This document shows positions 23,691 through 34,533 of a stretch of DNA of 64,000 nt, in pieces (position 1 is the stretch's first letter; the number at the start of each line of letters is the position of its first letter). The translations under genes and the position numbers were made by a program. Under the pieces are notes generated by a model. The model had not been told where the DNA came from. It saw only the letters and a list, made by a program, of their open reading frames with translations, and ran no database searches. The stretch is from contig CM049310.1 in the NCBI GenBank assembly GCA_026874595.1, positions 3,906,001 through 3,970,000 of the forward strand, given 5' to 3'. The DNA comes from Sipunculus nudus (taxonomy: Eukaryota > Annelida > Sipuncula > Golfingiida > Sipunculidae).

Positions 23691-25449
23691 GTTTTGTTTA
23701 GTTGCCACTGATCGCGCGCGGTGTAAAAGTTGATTTTCTTCCACTTCAGTACATTAGTAGGCGAACGGTTTAAGAATGGAATATTGAATCATCGCGATCA
23801 ATCAGCATTAAATAATTGTTACAACTCCAAATTGGAACTTTAATGATATTTCTCTTCGTGAAATTTTATCTCGAGCTCTCTAGATATTATCCTTAATCAG
23901 CGAATGTAAAGAACCCATTTTGAAAATAATTACTTTCATTTCATCTGATCACTCATGCCTTGAGAATGACTGAACTCAGATATGAAGGGTATATAATGAT
24001 TCAAAATGTTCTGTACTTGTCCGAATAAGTAAAAATATTATTTTGGTTCGGCGGAAGAAGATCAAGGTGCATGGAAGGCTGGACTAAATGTTTTTCATAT
24101 CGATTACATTGCTTAGATATATCTGCATGGTGATCAGTGTTAATTTGGCCAACCATGCAAAGTCAGGAATTTGAGTGAAATCAGATATCACTCAGGTATC
24201 CTATTATGGAGTTTGATTGACGGACCGACAGACGCCTAAACAATCCAAAAACAGCTCGTTTCATGCCATATGTACTCCTAACAATAAACCTCTTTTAAAA
24301 AACGCAATATGAAAAAGGGATAAAAAATGACGGACAATGACAAATCAGTGTCTCCGTTTCAACATCGGAAGAAAGGGACTAAAAACAACCAAAAGTCACC
24401 CGTCATATATTATAACCATGGATCATCCATGTGTACAAGCAGTATGTATACGCACGAACTTTATACAGAGCTAATCCCTATAGACTATAATAGACAGACA
24501 AGGCATGGACCATGCAGAGATGACCATTAAATTTTCGTACAGATCCCAATAGCTAGGAATAGGAAATTTTGCTTTGGGAGAGTTCGCAAATGTTTGCTTT
24601 GAAAGTGCCATTCCGGATCCGTTCATGAAATGCCCCCGTATGCAAAAGCATGAGATGCTATTTTATTATGACATCACACGATTCCTAAATAAGTCATAAA
24701 AATAGAAGGCTGGTGATTATAAACAGATGAATTGGACTTCTATTGTTCTAGCTAGAGAAATATAGGGGGGGGGGTCTACATCTTTGTGCACCTTAACAAC
24801 CTGGTTTGATATATATATATATTTTCTGTTGGTACATGTTTACGTGATTTTCTTATCCGACTCCGCTGACATTTCTTGGCAGTTTCGCTTTCTCTTCGTA
24901 CAGAACACAGGTGGCAAATTAGACCTCCCATCTAGAGAAAACATGTTTTGTTAAACTGATTTCTATTTGATTTTGCGGATATACCATTAAATCACGTCTA
25001 CCTAAGAAACTTACCTTTTTAACGCACAAACAGAAAGGCTTGTTCAGCAGTCACTAAGCCCCCTCACTGCCAGTCACCGGACCAACTTCCTGTTGTAGTT
25101 ATCTATCAAAGTCACTTCAATACGTGCAATTCGTGAGGTGCAGATCACGAACTGTAAAAATTTACGATACACGTGTGTAACTCTATATTAATGGTTTTGT
25201 GTAGATACACGAAAAGCAAAATAGGACGGGCATTTATGAACACTATTTAATTACATCGCCAATGTGAAAGTCGGGGATATTATATATGATTTCAGCATGG
25301 TCGCGCCGCCGCGGCCGCCTCAAGTTAAATAACTAAACATTTGATTCAAATTTTACCTGTGCACGGTGTGAGAAGCTTTTGTGAGAGCCTTTTTAAAATG
25401 GGGTCTTGATCTTTACCAGAAGAGGGAACTTAATCTTCAATTGGTTCAT
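23691..25449. other. Intergenic; no gene seen
   Basis: AT-rich with fragments of the preceding repeat style (GACGGACCGACAGACG near 24219). A short GC-rich patch with overlapping SacII- and NotI-type words lies at about 25301-25320. No exon or RNA gene is supported. Confidence 0.5.
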
Positions 25450-26420
25450 TAAAAAATTCAATCACATGAAAGTTAAAAAGAGGATAGTTGGATAGGCCTA
25501 AAAATCAGGTTCATAGTTGTCTCTAACGGGAGACTGTTGACTACTAAAGTTTAATATAGCCCTATCACTGCCACTTGACAAAAATGGGAGCAATTTGATA
25601 AAATACTGGATACATTTCTTTCATATTGTGCATAGATATATCTATTCGAACTGAGGTCATGACTTTTACTATGAGAGTGACTATGACCTTGAATAATCCC
25701 ATATTTGGCGAAAAATGGATAAAACGTTACTTTTATCAAGAAAAGTTGATTGATTGCTCAAAAATTGGAATTATGTAGGTCATCAACAGTTAGATGTAAG
25801 ATTCTAAAACTGGTGACTTATAGGCTTTCAAATCAGCAGAAATTCAGAATTAATGTGAATCTCATACATTCAAAGTAGAGCCTATTGTTTTACTCACATT
25901 TGGTACACCAAATATAGGAATTTTTGTAAATAACGTACTCTTGAAATATTGCAAATCATTTGTTTTCACCAGATTTGATATACAACGGTTTCAACTCTGT
26001 TCGACCTTGAGTTCAAAGAACTTGTGACCTTGTAAATGTCAATATATGCTTCAGAAGAAGGGGATTGGAACAAAGTTCTTTTTAAAAGAATATGCTATGC
26101 CCCACGTGGGGGGGGGGGATACTTCGGCATCTTCGATGCCAGAAATGTGAAGTTAATTATAGACTTACTTTAACACATACACAAAGCGACAAAAAAATTA
26201 CACCTGCAAGAATCTGCCGAAAGTGTTGGTCATTGCAATAATCGAATGGAAATAAATTGATGACGTTCTATTTGAAATTCATAGGTCCGGTCTATTTCTA
26301 TTTCAATACGACCTTGCATTAACTCTGAATATCTGCAAATTCCAAAAGCAGACTTTGGTCTTTATGTATAGGGGGCGGTTGTATAATGTCCCTAACAGTT
26401 AGAGCTATGGGACAGAACAA
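25450..26420. repeat. Probable diverged dispersed-repeat sequence
   Basis: Recurring short phrases such as ACCTTG, GTGACCTTG and ATTTGATA-type words, without clean units, resemble the 22-23.7 kb family. It contains the palindrome CCCCACGTGGGG (26100-26111) running into an 11-base G run (26108-26118). No coding signal. Confidence 0.35.
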
Positions 26421-27008
26421 TAAAGGAATGCATGTAAGTTTGATTGTATGTGCATATATTTAGGTATGTTGTGCTTTAATAACTACATTCAAAGACTTAA
26501 AAAAATCACAATATTACAGACAGTGTGTAAATATAAAAAAACGTTATTTATTTCCTGGCGATGGCGCCTCCCTCTAGCGGCTATCCATGAGGACAATACA
26601 ACACCTGATCATGAAGCGTCTATCAGGACAACAAGAGCTTTCATGTGAAGTGGGCTACACTTAAAGATCCGTGTTTACCTCGCCCTCGTAAATGAAGAGC
26701 CTAATGGAGTACAAATCACACATACATGTCATATACCCCCGCGAATCATCCACTTAATACCGAGTGTACTGTATTATACACACGTATAAACCCACTCCCG
26801 TCAGTCTTACTCACTTTGACGTGATACTATGCAATATGGTTGTAATTATACACATACCCCCTCCCACTATTTCTTAATCCTGTGACATGATGGGAGGTAT
26901 TCACATAGACATGCAATATCTGTATATATAGTCTTAAATTATATCTTAAAATTTAAATTGAAACTAACTGTTTGCTTACCGAAATGTGAGGGATTTATCG
27001 AGAACCTC
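26421..27008. other. Intergenic; no gene seen
   Basis: AT-rich sequence to the left of the LTR retrotransposon. Nothing recognisable, and no target-site duplication matching the far flank (ATTGT after 32625) was found. Confidence 0.5.
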
Positions 27009-27625
27009 TGCAATGGTTTCAAGAAGAACAGTATAACAGCCAATCAATATAATCACACAGCCTAATAAACAAAATGCACAGTACCTGGATACCACCACTG
27101 TCACAGCGACAAGTCCCTTAAAATGTATAAACTGGATGAACAGTTCACACAAATCTTCTCAGAGAATAACAGTCCGATGTAATCACAAAATCATTCTACT
27201 GTAATTCAAAGTGAAATCCTCGCAGTAATCCGAAAAGCAAACTGAAGAATATATAAAAGCATCACAAATTTAGAAGAAAAGCTGTAACTGCCGCAATGAT
27301 AGGAAAAGCTCCACTCTTCTGTGTCCGCTGGAATATTCTCTCACCTCTCTCCCCGCTCTAAAACATAGCCCTTATTTAAAACTTCTCACCCCAAGCCGAG
27401 AACTTTCCACTTCCCGAACAATCCAAAGAATCTAACAAAATACACAGTTCACACGCGTTACAGGAAACATCTAGAACAAGAACGATGTGCTTGGACTTGT
27501 CAGGGTTCACACGTGGGCCGACCCGGCTCGGCCAAGCGATGCTGTCATGGCAGCGAGCTATGCGTGCGACACGAACCAAATGTCAACAACACATGGAACA
27601 TCCCTGCACTCAGACATCTGTAACA
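27009..27625 (-). repeat. 3' LTR of the Gmr1-like element
   Basis: Matches 32018-32625 along its length with, by eye, about 45-50 differences in roughly 590 aligned bases. On the minus strand it begins TGTTACAGATG directly after the polypurine tract. The inner limit near 27009 (TGCA) is inferred from where similarity to the other LTR fades; the two copies differ by an indel there. Confidence 0.85.
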
Positions 27626-27640
27626 CTCCCCCTCCTGTAA
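27626..27640 (-). other. Polypurine tract
   Basis: On the minus strand the bases just before the 3' LTR read ACAGGAGGGGGAG and run straight into TGTTACAG. That is the position and composition expected of the plus-strand primer of reverse transcription. Confidence 0.75.
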
Positions 27641-27769
27641 GAAAAAAGAAAGTTTTCTCCGAAAACTTTCTTTTTGTGATCACAATAACATAAATTTTAC
27701 AAAATCTCAAAAATCATATTATTTACAACATTACATAAACATCTCGTCCACAACATTTCATAAACATCT

Positions 27770-28155
27770 CGATGAGCAATCAGCAAGTACATTGTCTTTC
27801 CCTTTAATGTGTTTGATTTCAAGGTTGTAATCCTGTAAAAACAAACTCCATCTCAACAATCTTTGATTTTTACACTTCAACTTGTTCATGAACGTGAGGG
27901 GATTTCGATCACTGAAGACAATGATAGGCTTGACTGATGAAGTAACATAAACTTAAAAATGTTGCAAAATCAAAGCCAAACATTCTTTTTCAATAGTGGA
28001 GTAGTTTTTTTCTGGTTTGCATTAAACTTTCATGAGAAATAACAAGTTGGATGATCTATGCCATCATTGCCTTCTTGTAACAACACAGCACCAGCAGCAA
28101 TATCACTAGCACCTACAGCTAACATAAATGTACAGTAAGGTCTGGAGCTACCGGT
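27770..28155 (-). pseudogene. RNase H domain remnant
   Basis: The minus strand encodes the end of the Ty3/gypsy Pol RNase H domain. It starts with the segment containing GASDIAAGAVLLQ, followed after a frame change by YSTIEKECLAL-like and IKHIKGKDNVLADC-like peptides. The catalytic acid normally present in the first segment is Gly here, and the frame is broken near 28015. RNase H would remove the RNA strand during reverse transcription; this copy cannot do so. It is joined directly to the truncated reverse transcriptase (see findings) and lies about 145 bases before the 3' LTR. Confidence 0.8.
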
Positions 28156-28779
28156 GAACACCTTGACAACCATATGGATGAGGCGCTGAAACGTGGCTGG
28201 TGAGTTCTTTATGCCAAATGGCATAATTTTATACTGGTACAGTCCTTGCGGCGTCACAAATGCGGACACTTCTTTCGCTCGCAGAATCCTTTTAGCAAGT
28301 CAAACTTGGACACATAACTGGAGCTACCGACTCTATCAATACAATCTTCGATCCTCGGAATCGGGAACGTGTCAGTCTTGGTGACAGAGTTCAGTTTTCG
28401 ATAATCTATGCACCTACGGTAATTTTTTCATCAGGTTTTGGCACAAGAATACATGGTGAACTCGAGTTACTGTTACTAGGTTCAATAAAACCATTGTCCA
28501 GCAAATATTGAATCTCATCTTGTAGATACTTTTGTTTTTCTGGATTCAGTCTATAGGGATGCTGCTTGACTGCGCTTGCCCCGCCAACATCGACGTCATG
28601 GCACACAATATGTTAGTTCGCATTGGAATGTCACTAAACAAATGTTCATAATTCCGCAGCAGGTTTTTGAGGTCTTGTTGTTGTTGTGCGGCAAGGTGTG
28701 ACAGTTTGGCATCAAGGTTGTTAAGCACGTCTGAGTTTTTCAGTGGTACTGTACCACACTGAATGTCTACATCACACAA
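28150..28779 (-). pseudogene. Reverse transcriptase remnant, lacking the catalytic YxDD region
   Basis: Minus strand, 5' to 3': a linker with LKNSDVLNNLDAKLSHL and YEHLFSDIP, then the RT fingers/palm with QHPYRLNPEKQKYLQDEI, NGFIEPSNSNSSSPCILVPKP, the DYRKLN region, and KFDLLKG with the first catalytic Asp. After a short deletion and frameshift near 28285 it continues FVTPQGLYQYKIMPFGIKNS and PATFQRLIH. Sequence then jumps at about 28145-28155 into RNase H, so the palm segment carrying the YxDD motif, the thumb and the connection are absent. RT copies element RNA into DNA; this copy is inactive. Confidence 0.87.
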
Positions 28780-29720
28780 TCAGTATCTACTTTAACTGCG
28801 TTAGGGTCAGTTTTTACAGAATTAACAGCAGTAGCATTTTGTACAACATCTGATGTGCTATTTTTGTCATAATATGGTTTCAACATGTTAACATGGCACA
28901 GTTGTTTTTTCTTACGTCTATCTGGTGTCAACAGGATGTAATTTAAATCACTGACTTTCTTGTCAACAATGTAAGGACCAAAATAGCTAGCTTGCAGAGG
29001 GCTCAAACGTCCTACTTTTAGTGTGCTTGTCATACTTTGTGTTCATTTTACTTTGTGCAGATTTTAGATTTGACTTTGTAATCTCACAAGCATTGTGTAG
29101 TTTAGTGCGAAAGTCTGATACATACTGCAGTAAACTAAGAGAATCAGATTTTTCATACAAGAGTTTTTCTTTAAGCAGTTTCAATGGACCGCGAACTGAG
29201 TGTTTAAAAACTAGTTCAAAGGGACTGAAACCCAAGGACTCTTGAAAGGATTCTCTGACAGCAAACAGCAATAGGTGGATTCCTGATCCCAGTCTTTCTG
29301 TGTGTCATAGCAATAGGTCTTAATCATGTTTTTTAATGTCTGGTGAAAACGCTCGAGGACGCCCTGACTTTCAGGATGGTATGGCGAAGAGCTGTACTGT
29401 TTTACACCTAGCTCAAGCATGACTTGCTGAAATAAGCCAGACATAAATTAGACCCTTGGTCAGACTGGACGGATTTTGGTAATCCAAATGTTGTAAAAAA
29501 CTTAGTCATAGCCTCGGCAACACTTTTGGCATTAATATTGCGCAATAGTATTGCCTCAGGGAACCTGGAAGATCCGCACATAATTGTCAGCAAGTATTCA
29601 TGTCCAGATTTTGTTTTGGGCAGTGGTCCAACACAATCTACAATAATTCTACTAAATGGTTCCTCGAAAGCAGGAATAGGCCTAAGTGGGGCTTAAGGAG
29701 GATTCTGATTGGGCTTGTAT
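28767..29720 (-). pseudogene. Integrase catalytic core and C-terminal domain remnant
   Basis: All three catalytic-triad positions are visible in broken frames: the first Asp in IIVDCVGPLP (about 29620-29650), the second in VQSDQGSN (about 29450-29475), and the Glu in PYHPESQGVLERF (about 29350-29390). The C-terminal part follows with FELVFKHSVRGPLKLLKE, a coiled segment ending KMNTKYDKHTKSRTFEPS, and the typical PYIVDKKVSDLNYIL and HVNMLKPYY. Integrase inserts the cDNA into the host genome. Frames change near 29450, 29240 and 29010. Its position upstream of the reverse transcriptase is the striking feature. Confidence 0.88.
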
Positions 29721-30150
29721 GGCATGATTTACATGTTGTTCAACATCAGTCCTGAGGTTAGGCCAATAGAAGTGTGTATTACTTTCTGATCAGTTTTATT
29801 TATACCTAAATGGCCAGACAAAGGAGCCTCATGTGCCATACTTAGAATTTCATTGCGAAAGCTTTTGGGCATTACTATTTCATGTTTGATGGCCCACTCA
29901 TCATCAGCGCATACATCAGGTGGTCGCCATTTATGCATAAGAACTCCATTATTAACATAGAAACAAACTGGGTTCTGTGACAGTTCATTTTTAGAACCTG
30001 CCCTGGGAAACAAACATGAAATATCAGGGTCCTTATGCTGTTCGATGTTAGTTCTGCACTTGAAAATACTGATACTGTACGGGCTGGTCGTTAGACGAGT
30101 CACAAGTGACTCCCAGAGTGTTGGTATCTGGACCATTATCCTCATGCGTG
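29721..30150 (-). pseudogene. Integrase N-terminal zinc-binding domain remnant
   Basis: The minus strand gives VPKSFRNEILSMAHE-like sequence (here MPKSFRNEILSMAHEAP) and SGHLGINKT, the His-containing half of the HHCC zinc finger that precedes retroviral-type integrase cores. After a frameshift near 29770 it continues FYWPNLRTDVEQHV. The two Cys that normally complete the finger are not visible. It is preceded by a segment with VFYVNNGVLMHKWRPPD-like sequence typical of this region of Pol. Confidence 0.78.
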
Positions 30151-30172
30151 TTTTTCTTGGCCATAGATCTAG

Positions 30173-30475
30173 TTACAGCACATGAAGGATACAAACCAGG
30201 AATTTCCTGACTGTCAGGATTAGTGTCCTGATCAAGTGACCCTTAAAAGGTAAAGTAGTTCTTATGGCCACAGTAATATTCTCAGAAATTAAATCTGACT
30301 TTAAATTTATACTGTGAAGCGGAACTGAAGTGTGCTTGTCTGAAAACACACCATTTACAAGTGCATGTGCACCAGTAAAAGACCTATTAGAAAATGGCAA
30401 AGTGTCTGGTAACATGAGAGTTTTACCTGAACCAGTGTCCCTCAAATTCTAATAGGGGTAGAGTCTGAAAAATTA
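30173..30475 (-). pseudogene. Retroviral-type aspartic protease remnant
   Basis: The minus strand reads NLRDTGSGKTLMLPDTLPFS, with the DTG active-site triplet preserved, followed by TGAHALVNGVFSDK and VPLHSINLKSDLI. The family cleaves the Gag-Pol polyprotein. A frame break precedes the DTG segment (the Leu before Arg falls in another frame) and another follows near 30240. It lies between the Gag zinc-knuckle region and integrase, as expected. Confidence 0.75.
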
Positions 30476-30748
30476 CTTGAAAATGTACAAAACCATCATG
30501 TATGAATGGCTCAAATAACTCCATTTCAGAGTGAGGAAGACTCCACTACCTCAGTTTCATCTGAACTGACACTGACAGTTTCAGTCATAAACTCTTTTTC
30601 AGAGTCATAAAAGGAACCCACATCCTTATTACAATCAAACTCCTAATGGGAGTCAACAGAGGAATTTTCCTCAGCAGAAACAAACCTCTGTTTCTCATAA
30701 GAGGACCTGGCCTCATTTTGAATACTCTGACAAGAGTCATAAAAGGAC
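30476..30748 (-). other. Acidic linker between Gag and protease
   Basis: On the minus strand this encodes Glu/Ser-rich sequence with short recurring phrases related to EARSFQDSCEEY, in several frames. A similar phrase is repeated at 30765-30830, so the linker has probably grown by small tandem duplications. No domain recognised. Confidence 0.45.
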
Positions 30749-31945
30749 TTAAGCCTTATTTAAAGGATACTCCTCGCAGGAGTCTTGAAAGGACCTAGCC
30801 TCATTTAATTCCTCGCAGGAATTGACTGAGGTTTTTACCCAGCAAGCCACGGATTCTGCTTTGGAGTCAAACGGAACGTTGGCCTCCGTAGCGTCAAACC
30901 CTTTACTAGATTCAATAAAGGAGTTGTACCCCTTATTTACATGAAAAGAGCCTGGCTCTTGTACTATGCAGTGCATAGATTTTGAAACGAAACCAGAAGG
31001 TTTACCCTTTGGTTTATTTACAAGTTTCCAGCAATCAGATATTGGATGACCTTCCCTTTTGCAGTAATTGAAGATTTTCTTTGAAAATGACTGGCCTTGG
31101 TTGGATTCAGACACAGTGGACATGGACTGAGGTGTAGCAATGGACTTTGCTGAACTATCAGGACTACTAGTACTGGGTGACTGCGCTTTAACTTCTTTTG
31201 ACCATTCTGATTTTCATTCTTGTTTGTGAATGACTGGTTTGATTTGCTAGTAAAGGACATTTTGTGTGTAAATGAATAATCATCAGCTAATTGAGCAGCA
31301 ATGTCAAGTGTTTCGGGACTTTTCTCATCAAGAAAAGTTTTAACATCTGCTTTAATGCAGCGCTTGAATTCTTCAAGCAAAATCAGCTGGCGCAAATTGT
31401 CATAATCTTTCATTACATTTTAGAACTACACCAGCGATCAAACAACTGCTCTTTTGTCCTAGCAAATTCGACGTAGGTCTGATTTTTGCGCTTTTCCATA
31501 TTTCTGAATTTCTGGCAGTAAGCCTCCGGAACTAACTCATAACCTTTTAGGATTAACCGTTTAACCAGGTCATAGTCAGCAGCGGCTTCTACTGAAAGCT
31601 CTGTATAAATTTCTCTGGCCTTGCCAGTTAATACACTTTGTAACAGCATAGTCCAATTTTCCTCAGGCCATTTAAAATTTTCAGCTACTTTCTCAGAGTG
31701 TAAGAAATATTTATCAACCCCTTTTTCTTGAAAAGTTGGGACCAGTCTAATGTGTTTAGTAACATCAAAACTGTGAGTTGGGGCAGCAGGCAGACCATGT
31801 TCTAGTAAAGTCTTTCTAACTCCAGTCGTTTTAACTCATTTTCTTTTTCTTTTTCTTTCTCTTTTAATGCTAGCTCATGTTGCATTTCTAACTTTTTTAA
31901 TTCCAACTGCATAGCAAGGCTGTCATTCTTTTATGTTTTCACTTC
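30749..31945 (-). pseudogene. Gag remnant with SCAN-like domain and altered zinc knuckle
   Basis: Minus strand, 5' to 3': a Lys/Glu-rich coiled-coil start (MQLELKKLEMQHELALKEKE), a frameshift near 31810, then THSFDVTKHIRLVPTFQEKG and the SCAN-like capsid segment (TMLLQSVLTGKAREIY, LKGYELVPEAY, MEKRKNQTYVEFARTKEQLF) to about 31413. A further frame gives LILLEEFKRCIKADVKTFLD. A nucleocapsid zinc knuckle follows at about 31030-31075, reading FNYCKREGHPISDC; the first of the expected Cys residues is Phe. Gag packages element RNA. Frames are interrupted at least three times, so no full-length product is possible. Confidence 0.82.
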
Positions 31946-32017
31946 AGTCTCTTTAATTAAACCTTTGCTAACAAAGGTATTAACATCACAATACACTAAA
32001 TCAATACAATCACACAG

Positions 32018-32625
32018 TGCAACAACAGTATAAAAGCAAATCAATATAATCACACAGCCTAATAATCAAAGTGCACAGTACCTGGATACCACCACTGTCA
32101 CAGCGACAAGTCCTTTAAAATGTATAAACTGGATGAACAGTTCACACAAATCTTCTCAGAGAAAATCAGTCCAATGTAATCACAAAATCATTCTACTGTA
32201 ATCCAAAGTGAAACCCTGGCAGTGATCCGAAAAGCAAACTGAAGACTATATAAAATCCATCACAAAATTTAGAAGAAAAGCTGTAACTGCCGCAATGATA
32301 GGAAAAGCTCCACTCTTCTGTGTCCGCTGGAATATTCTTTCACCTCTCTCCGCGCTCTAAAACACCGCCCCCTATTTATAACGTCTCACCCCAAGCCGAA
32401 AACTTTCCACTTCCCGAACAATCCAAAGAATCTACCATAATACACAGTACACACGCGTTACATAAAACATCTAGAACAAGAACGCTATGTTTGTTCATGT
32501 CAGGGTTCACACGTAGGCCGACCCGGCTCGGCCAGGCAATACTGTCATGGCAACGAGCTATACGTGCTACACGAACCAAATGTCAACAACACATGGAACA
32601 TCCCTGCACACAGACATATGTAACA
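32018..32625 (-). repeat. 5' LTR of the Gmr1-like element
   Basis: Nearly co-linear with 27009-27625. On the minus strand it starts TGTTACATATG at 32625. The inner edge near 32018 (TGCA) is inferred. I could not recognise a primer binding site beside it, which may mean the edge is slightly misplaced. Confidence 0.85.
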
Positions 32626-32654
32626 ATTGTATGCTGTACAACAGATAAATATGG

Positions 32655-33130
32655 CTTTTAGCTCAGCTGAATGAAAGTCACCTGAGCTATAGCGATCACT
32701 CTTTACGATAACTCTCGTTTGGATAGACAGATTTGCTTCAAACTTGATTTATGAATGACCCATAACTAAAGTAAGAAGCATTTTGATTTCAGGGTCCCGG
32801 AGTCAAAGGTGAAGGTCACAGGACCTACATCTTTAAAAGTATTGATGCATTGTAAATCAAACTTTTCATCCCCGACCTTCAACCTTTCACATATTGCTTA
32901 CCTGCCCAAAGTGGAAGATATCTGGTCACCTGGTCAGAGGTCAAGGTCACTAAATCAATTTTATTTAAAAGATTGTCACGAAAATCAAAATGCTGTAAGT
33001 TCAAGGAAAGTAAGTTCTCAGATGTTTTGGTCACAAGGTCAAGGGTCGAGGTAACATGGACCACATTATGAAAAATCTCATTAAAATATATAGACAAATT
33101 CAGCTGAGTGTCGAGACCCATGAGTCCCTA
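32655..33130 (+). repeat. Dispersed repeat with terminal hairpin and TCAAGGTCA motifs
   Basis: Opens with a hairpin, AGCTCAGCTGA at 32660-32670 against TCACCTGAGCT at 32678-32688 (one mismatch). It continues with AAGGTGAAGGTCACAGGACC, AGAGGTCAAGGTCAC and CAAGGTCAAGGG, and ends near GTGTCGAGACCCATGAGTCC. The same opening hairpin occurs at 59025-59051. This type is common in mollusc genomes (general knowledge). The superfamily is unresolved and it has no coding capacity. Confidence 0.65.
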
Positions 33131-34026
33131 GTTCTTCTACATCTTAGAATGATGCACAGCAGACAAATAATGTTCTTGCTCGCACGTTTGAGAATGGTGT
33201 GCAACAGACAATAACCTTGTCTTCAGAGTGGCGCATGGGCCTTTTGGACACCGGTAAGTTTTCCTGGTGGCCGATGGCACAAACGATATCGTGATGTCTG
33301 CATGTGGGCCAGATGGTATGAAATTTGGTCCGCCGTTGTGTCTTCACGTCAGAGAAAAGTGTGCAGGAGAGGTAAAAAAGGGAATAAGTCAGTGACAGAG
33401 AGTGATGTTCAACACATGAAAAAAATGATCTAACCTTCACGACTGTTAAAGATGTGCAGCAGTTTAAAATGATTTTTTCTCCAACAGGCAAGATGATCGC
33501 ACATCAGAACCGGGATTCGCTATAGTATTCTGTTTCAATAAAAACATATAATGCTCATCAGGTTGTTATATTCACAAGCATTCAACAGATATAGCCCATA
33601 ACGGATATGGGCCAATGCACCTGTTGACAATAAAAGGAACGCGCACATATATATTCCTGTACATCTTCTATTGACTCTTCTAATGTATGGTTAATCAAAT
33701 TTGCTTTGCAGATTTGTCCTTACTACCATCCGTGTGCAACATGGCTAGGTACATACACCCATGCACGTTTAGTTCGTTTGAGACAGTTTGGGAGCCACAT
33801 TATTAAGGCAATGTGTTAAGAAAATAACGGACTAAAGAAAAGGTCAGAGAGGTATAACTACAGAAGCATCTGTCCCGGCAGCTGGCAACGCAGGTATATT
33901 GATCACATAAACAAGGTTAATTGCAGAACTATAGTGTGGAAAAAGTTGTCATTATTGTGCGATTTTCTCCGATAAGATAATTAAAGGTCACTTACAGCTG
34001 TCAAAACTTCTGTGATATATGTGATC
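33131..34026. other. Intergenic; no gene seen
   Basis: Part of it (33145-33230) repeats a short phrase, CAGACAATAA-like after TGCACAGCAGAC/GTGCAACAGAC. There is an open frame of about 115 codons on the minus strand here, but it is Cys/Val-rich and unrecognisable, so I do not call it a gene. Confidence 0.45.
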
Positions 34027-34246
34027 CAGCAACAAACGGAAACATTACGAATGACGTTCTAATCTTTTACTCTCCCAGTTGTGTCCTTTTTTCCTTGTTT
34101 TTTTTTATGGTAAAATTCCAATAGAGGGTGGTTACATCTACCTTCTCAGTCCAACTGAAGTAAGTCGATATCTCTATACTGATATAAATTTTCAGATAAA
34201 TGTTTGTATGCTGGTATAATAGGAACTGTCGGATTCTTTTTTTTTC

Positions 34247-34302
<56 letters not shown>

Positions 34303-34533
34303 GCAACAAACGGAAACATTACGAATGACGTTCTAATCTTTTACTCTCCCAGTTGTGTCCTTTTTTCCTTGTTTTTTTTATGGTAAAATTCCAATAGAGG
34401 GTGGTTACATCTACCTTCTCAGTCCAACTGAAGTAAGTCGATATCTCTATACTGATATAAATTTTCAGATAAATGTTGGTATGCTGGTATAATAGGAACT
34501 GTCGGATTCTTTTTTTCAGACTATATATATATA
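34027..34533 (+). repeat. Near-identical tandem duplication, period 274 bp
   Basis: 34027-34260 and 34301-34533 both start CAGCAACAAACGGAAACATT and run in step to GGAACTGTCGGATTCT, a T run and a (TA)n tract. I see only one clear base change (TTTGTATG versus TTGGTATG) plus T-run and TA-length differences. The junction is the 49-base (TA)n tract at 34251-34299. The near identity implies a recent event. Confidence 0.9.

Larger units (their letters stand above)
27009..32625 (-). mobile_element. Gmr1-like Ty3/gypsy LTR retrotransposon, decayed
   Basis: A complete-length LTR element of about 5.6 kb lies on the minus strand, bounded by two LTRs of about 610 bases. Read 5' to 3' on the minus strand, the recognisable parts are LTR, Gag with a SCAN-like domain and a zinc knuckle, aspartic protease, integrase (zinc-binding, DDE core, C-terminal), reverse transcriptase, RNase H, polypurine tract and LTR. 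Placing integrase before reverse transcriptase is the Ty1/copia-like order, yet the protein motifs are Ty3/gypsy; this combination is known from the Gmr1 group. Stops, frameshifts and deletions interrupt every domain, so the copy is dead. LTR boundaries begin TGTTAC on the minus strand; the other end is uncertain by several bases. No target-site duplication is visible. Confidence 0.9.

Noticed and set aside
26980-27008. Target-site duplication of the Gmr1-like element
   Set aside because: The bases before 27009 do not match ATTGT after 32625 at any nearby offset, so no duplication is claimed.
27376-27579. Similar 67-codon minus-strand open frames at 27376-27579 and 32376-32579 as a conserved duplicated gene
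   Set aside because: They are the same stretch of the two LTRs; similarity comes from LTR duplication, not from coding constraint.
33144-33491. 115-codon minus-strand open frame as a gene
   Set aside because: Cys/Val-rich, built partly from a short repeated phrase, and without family resemblance.
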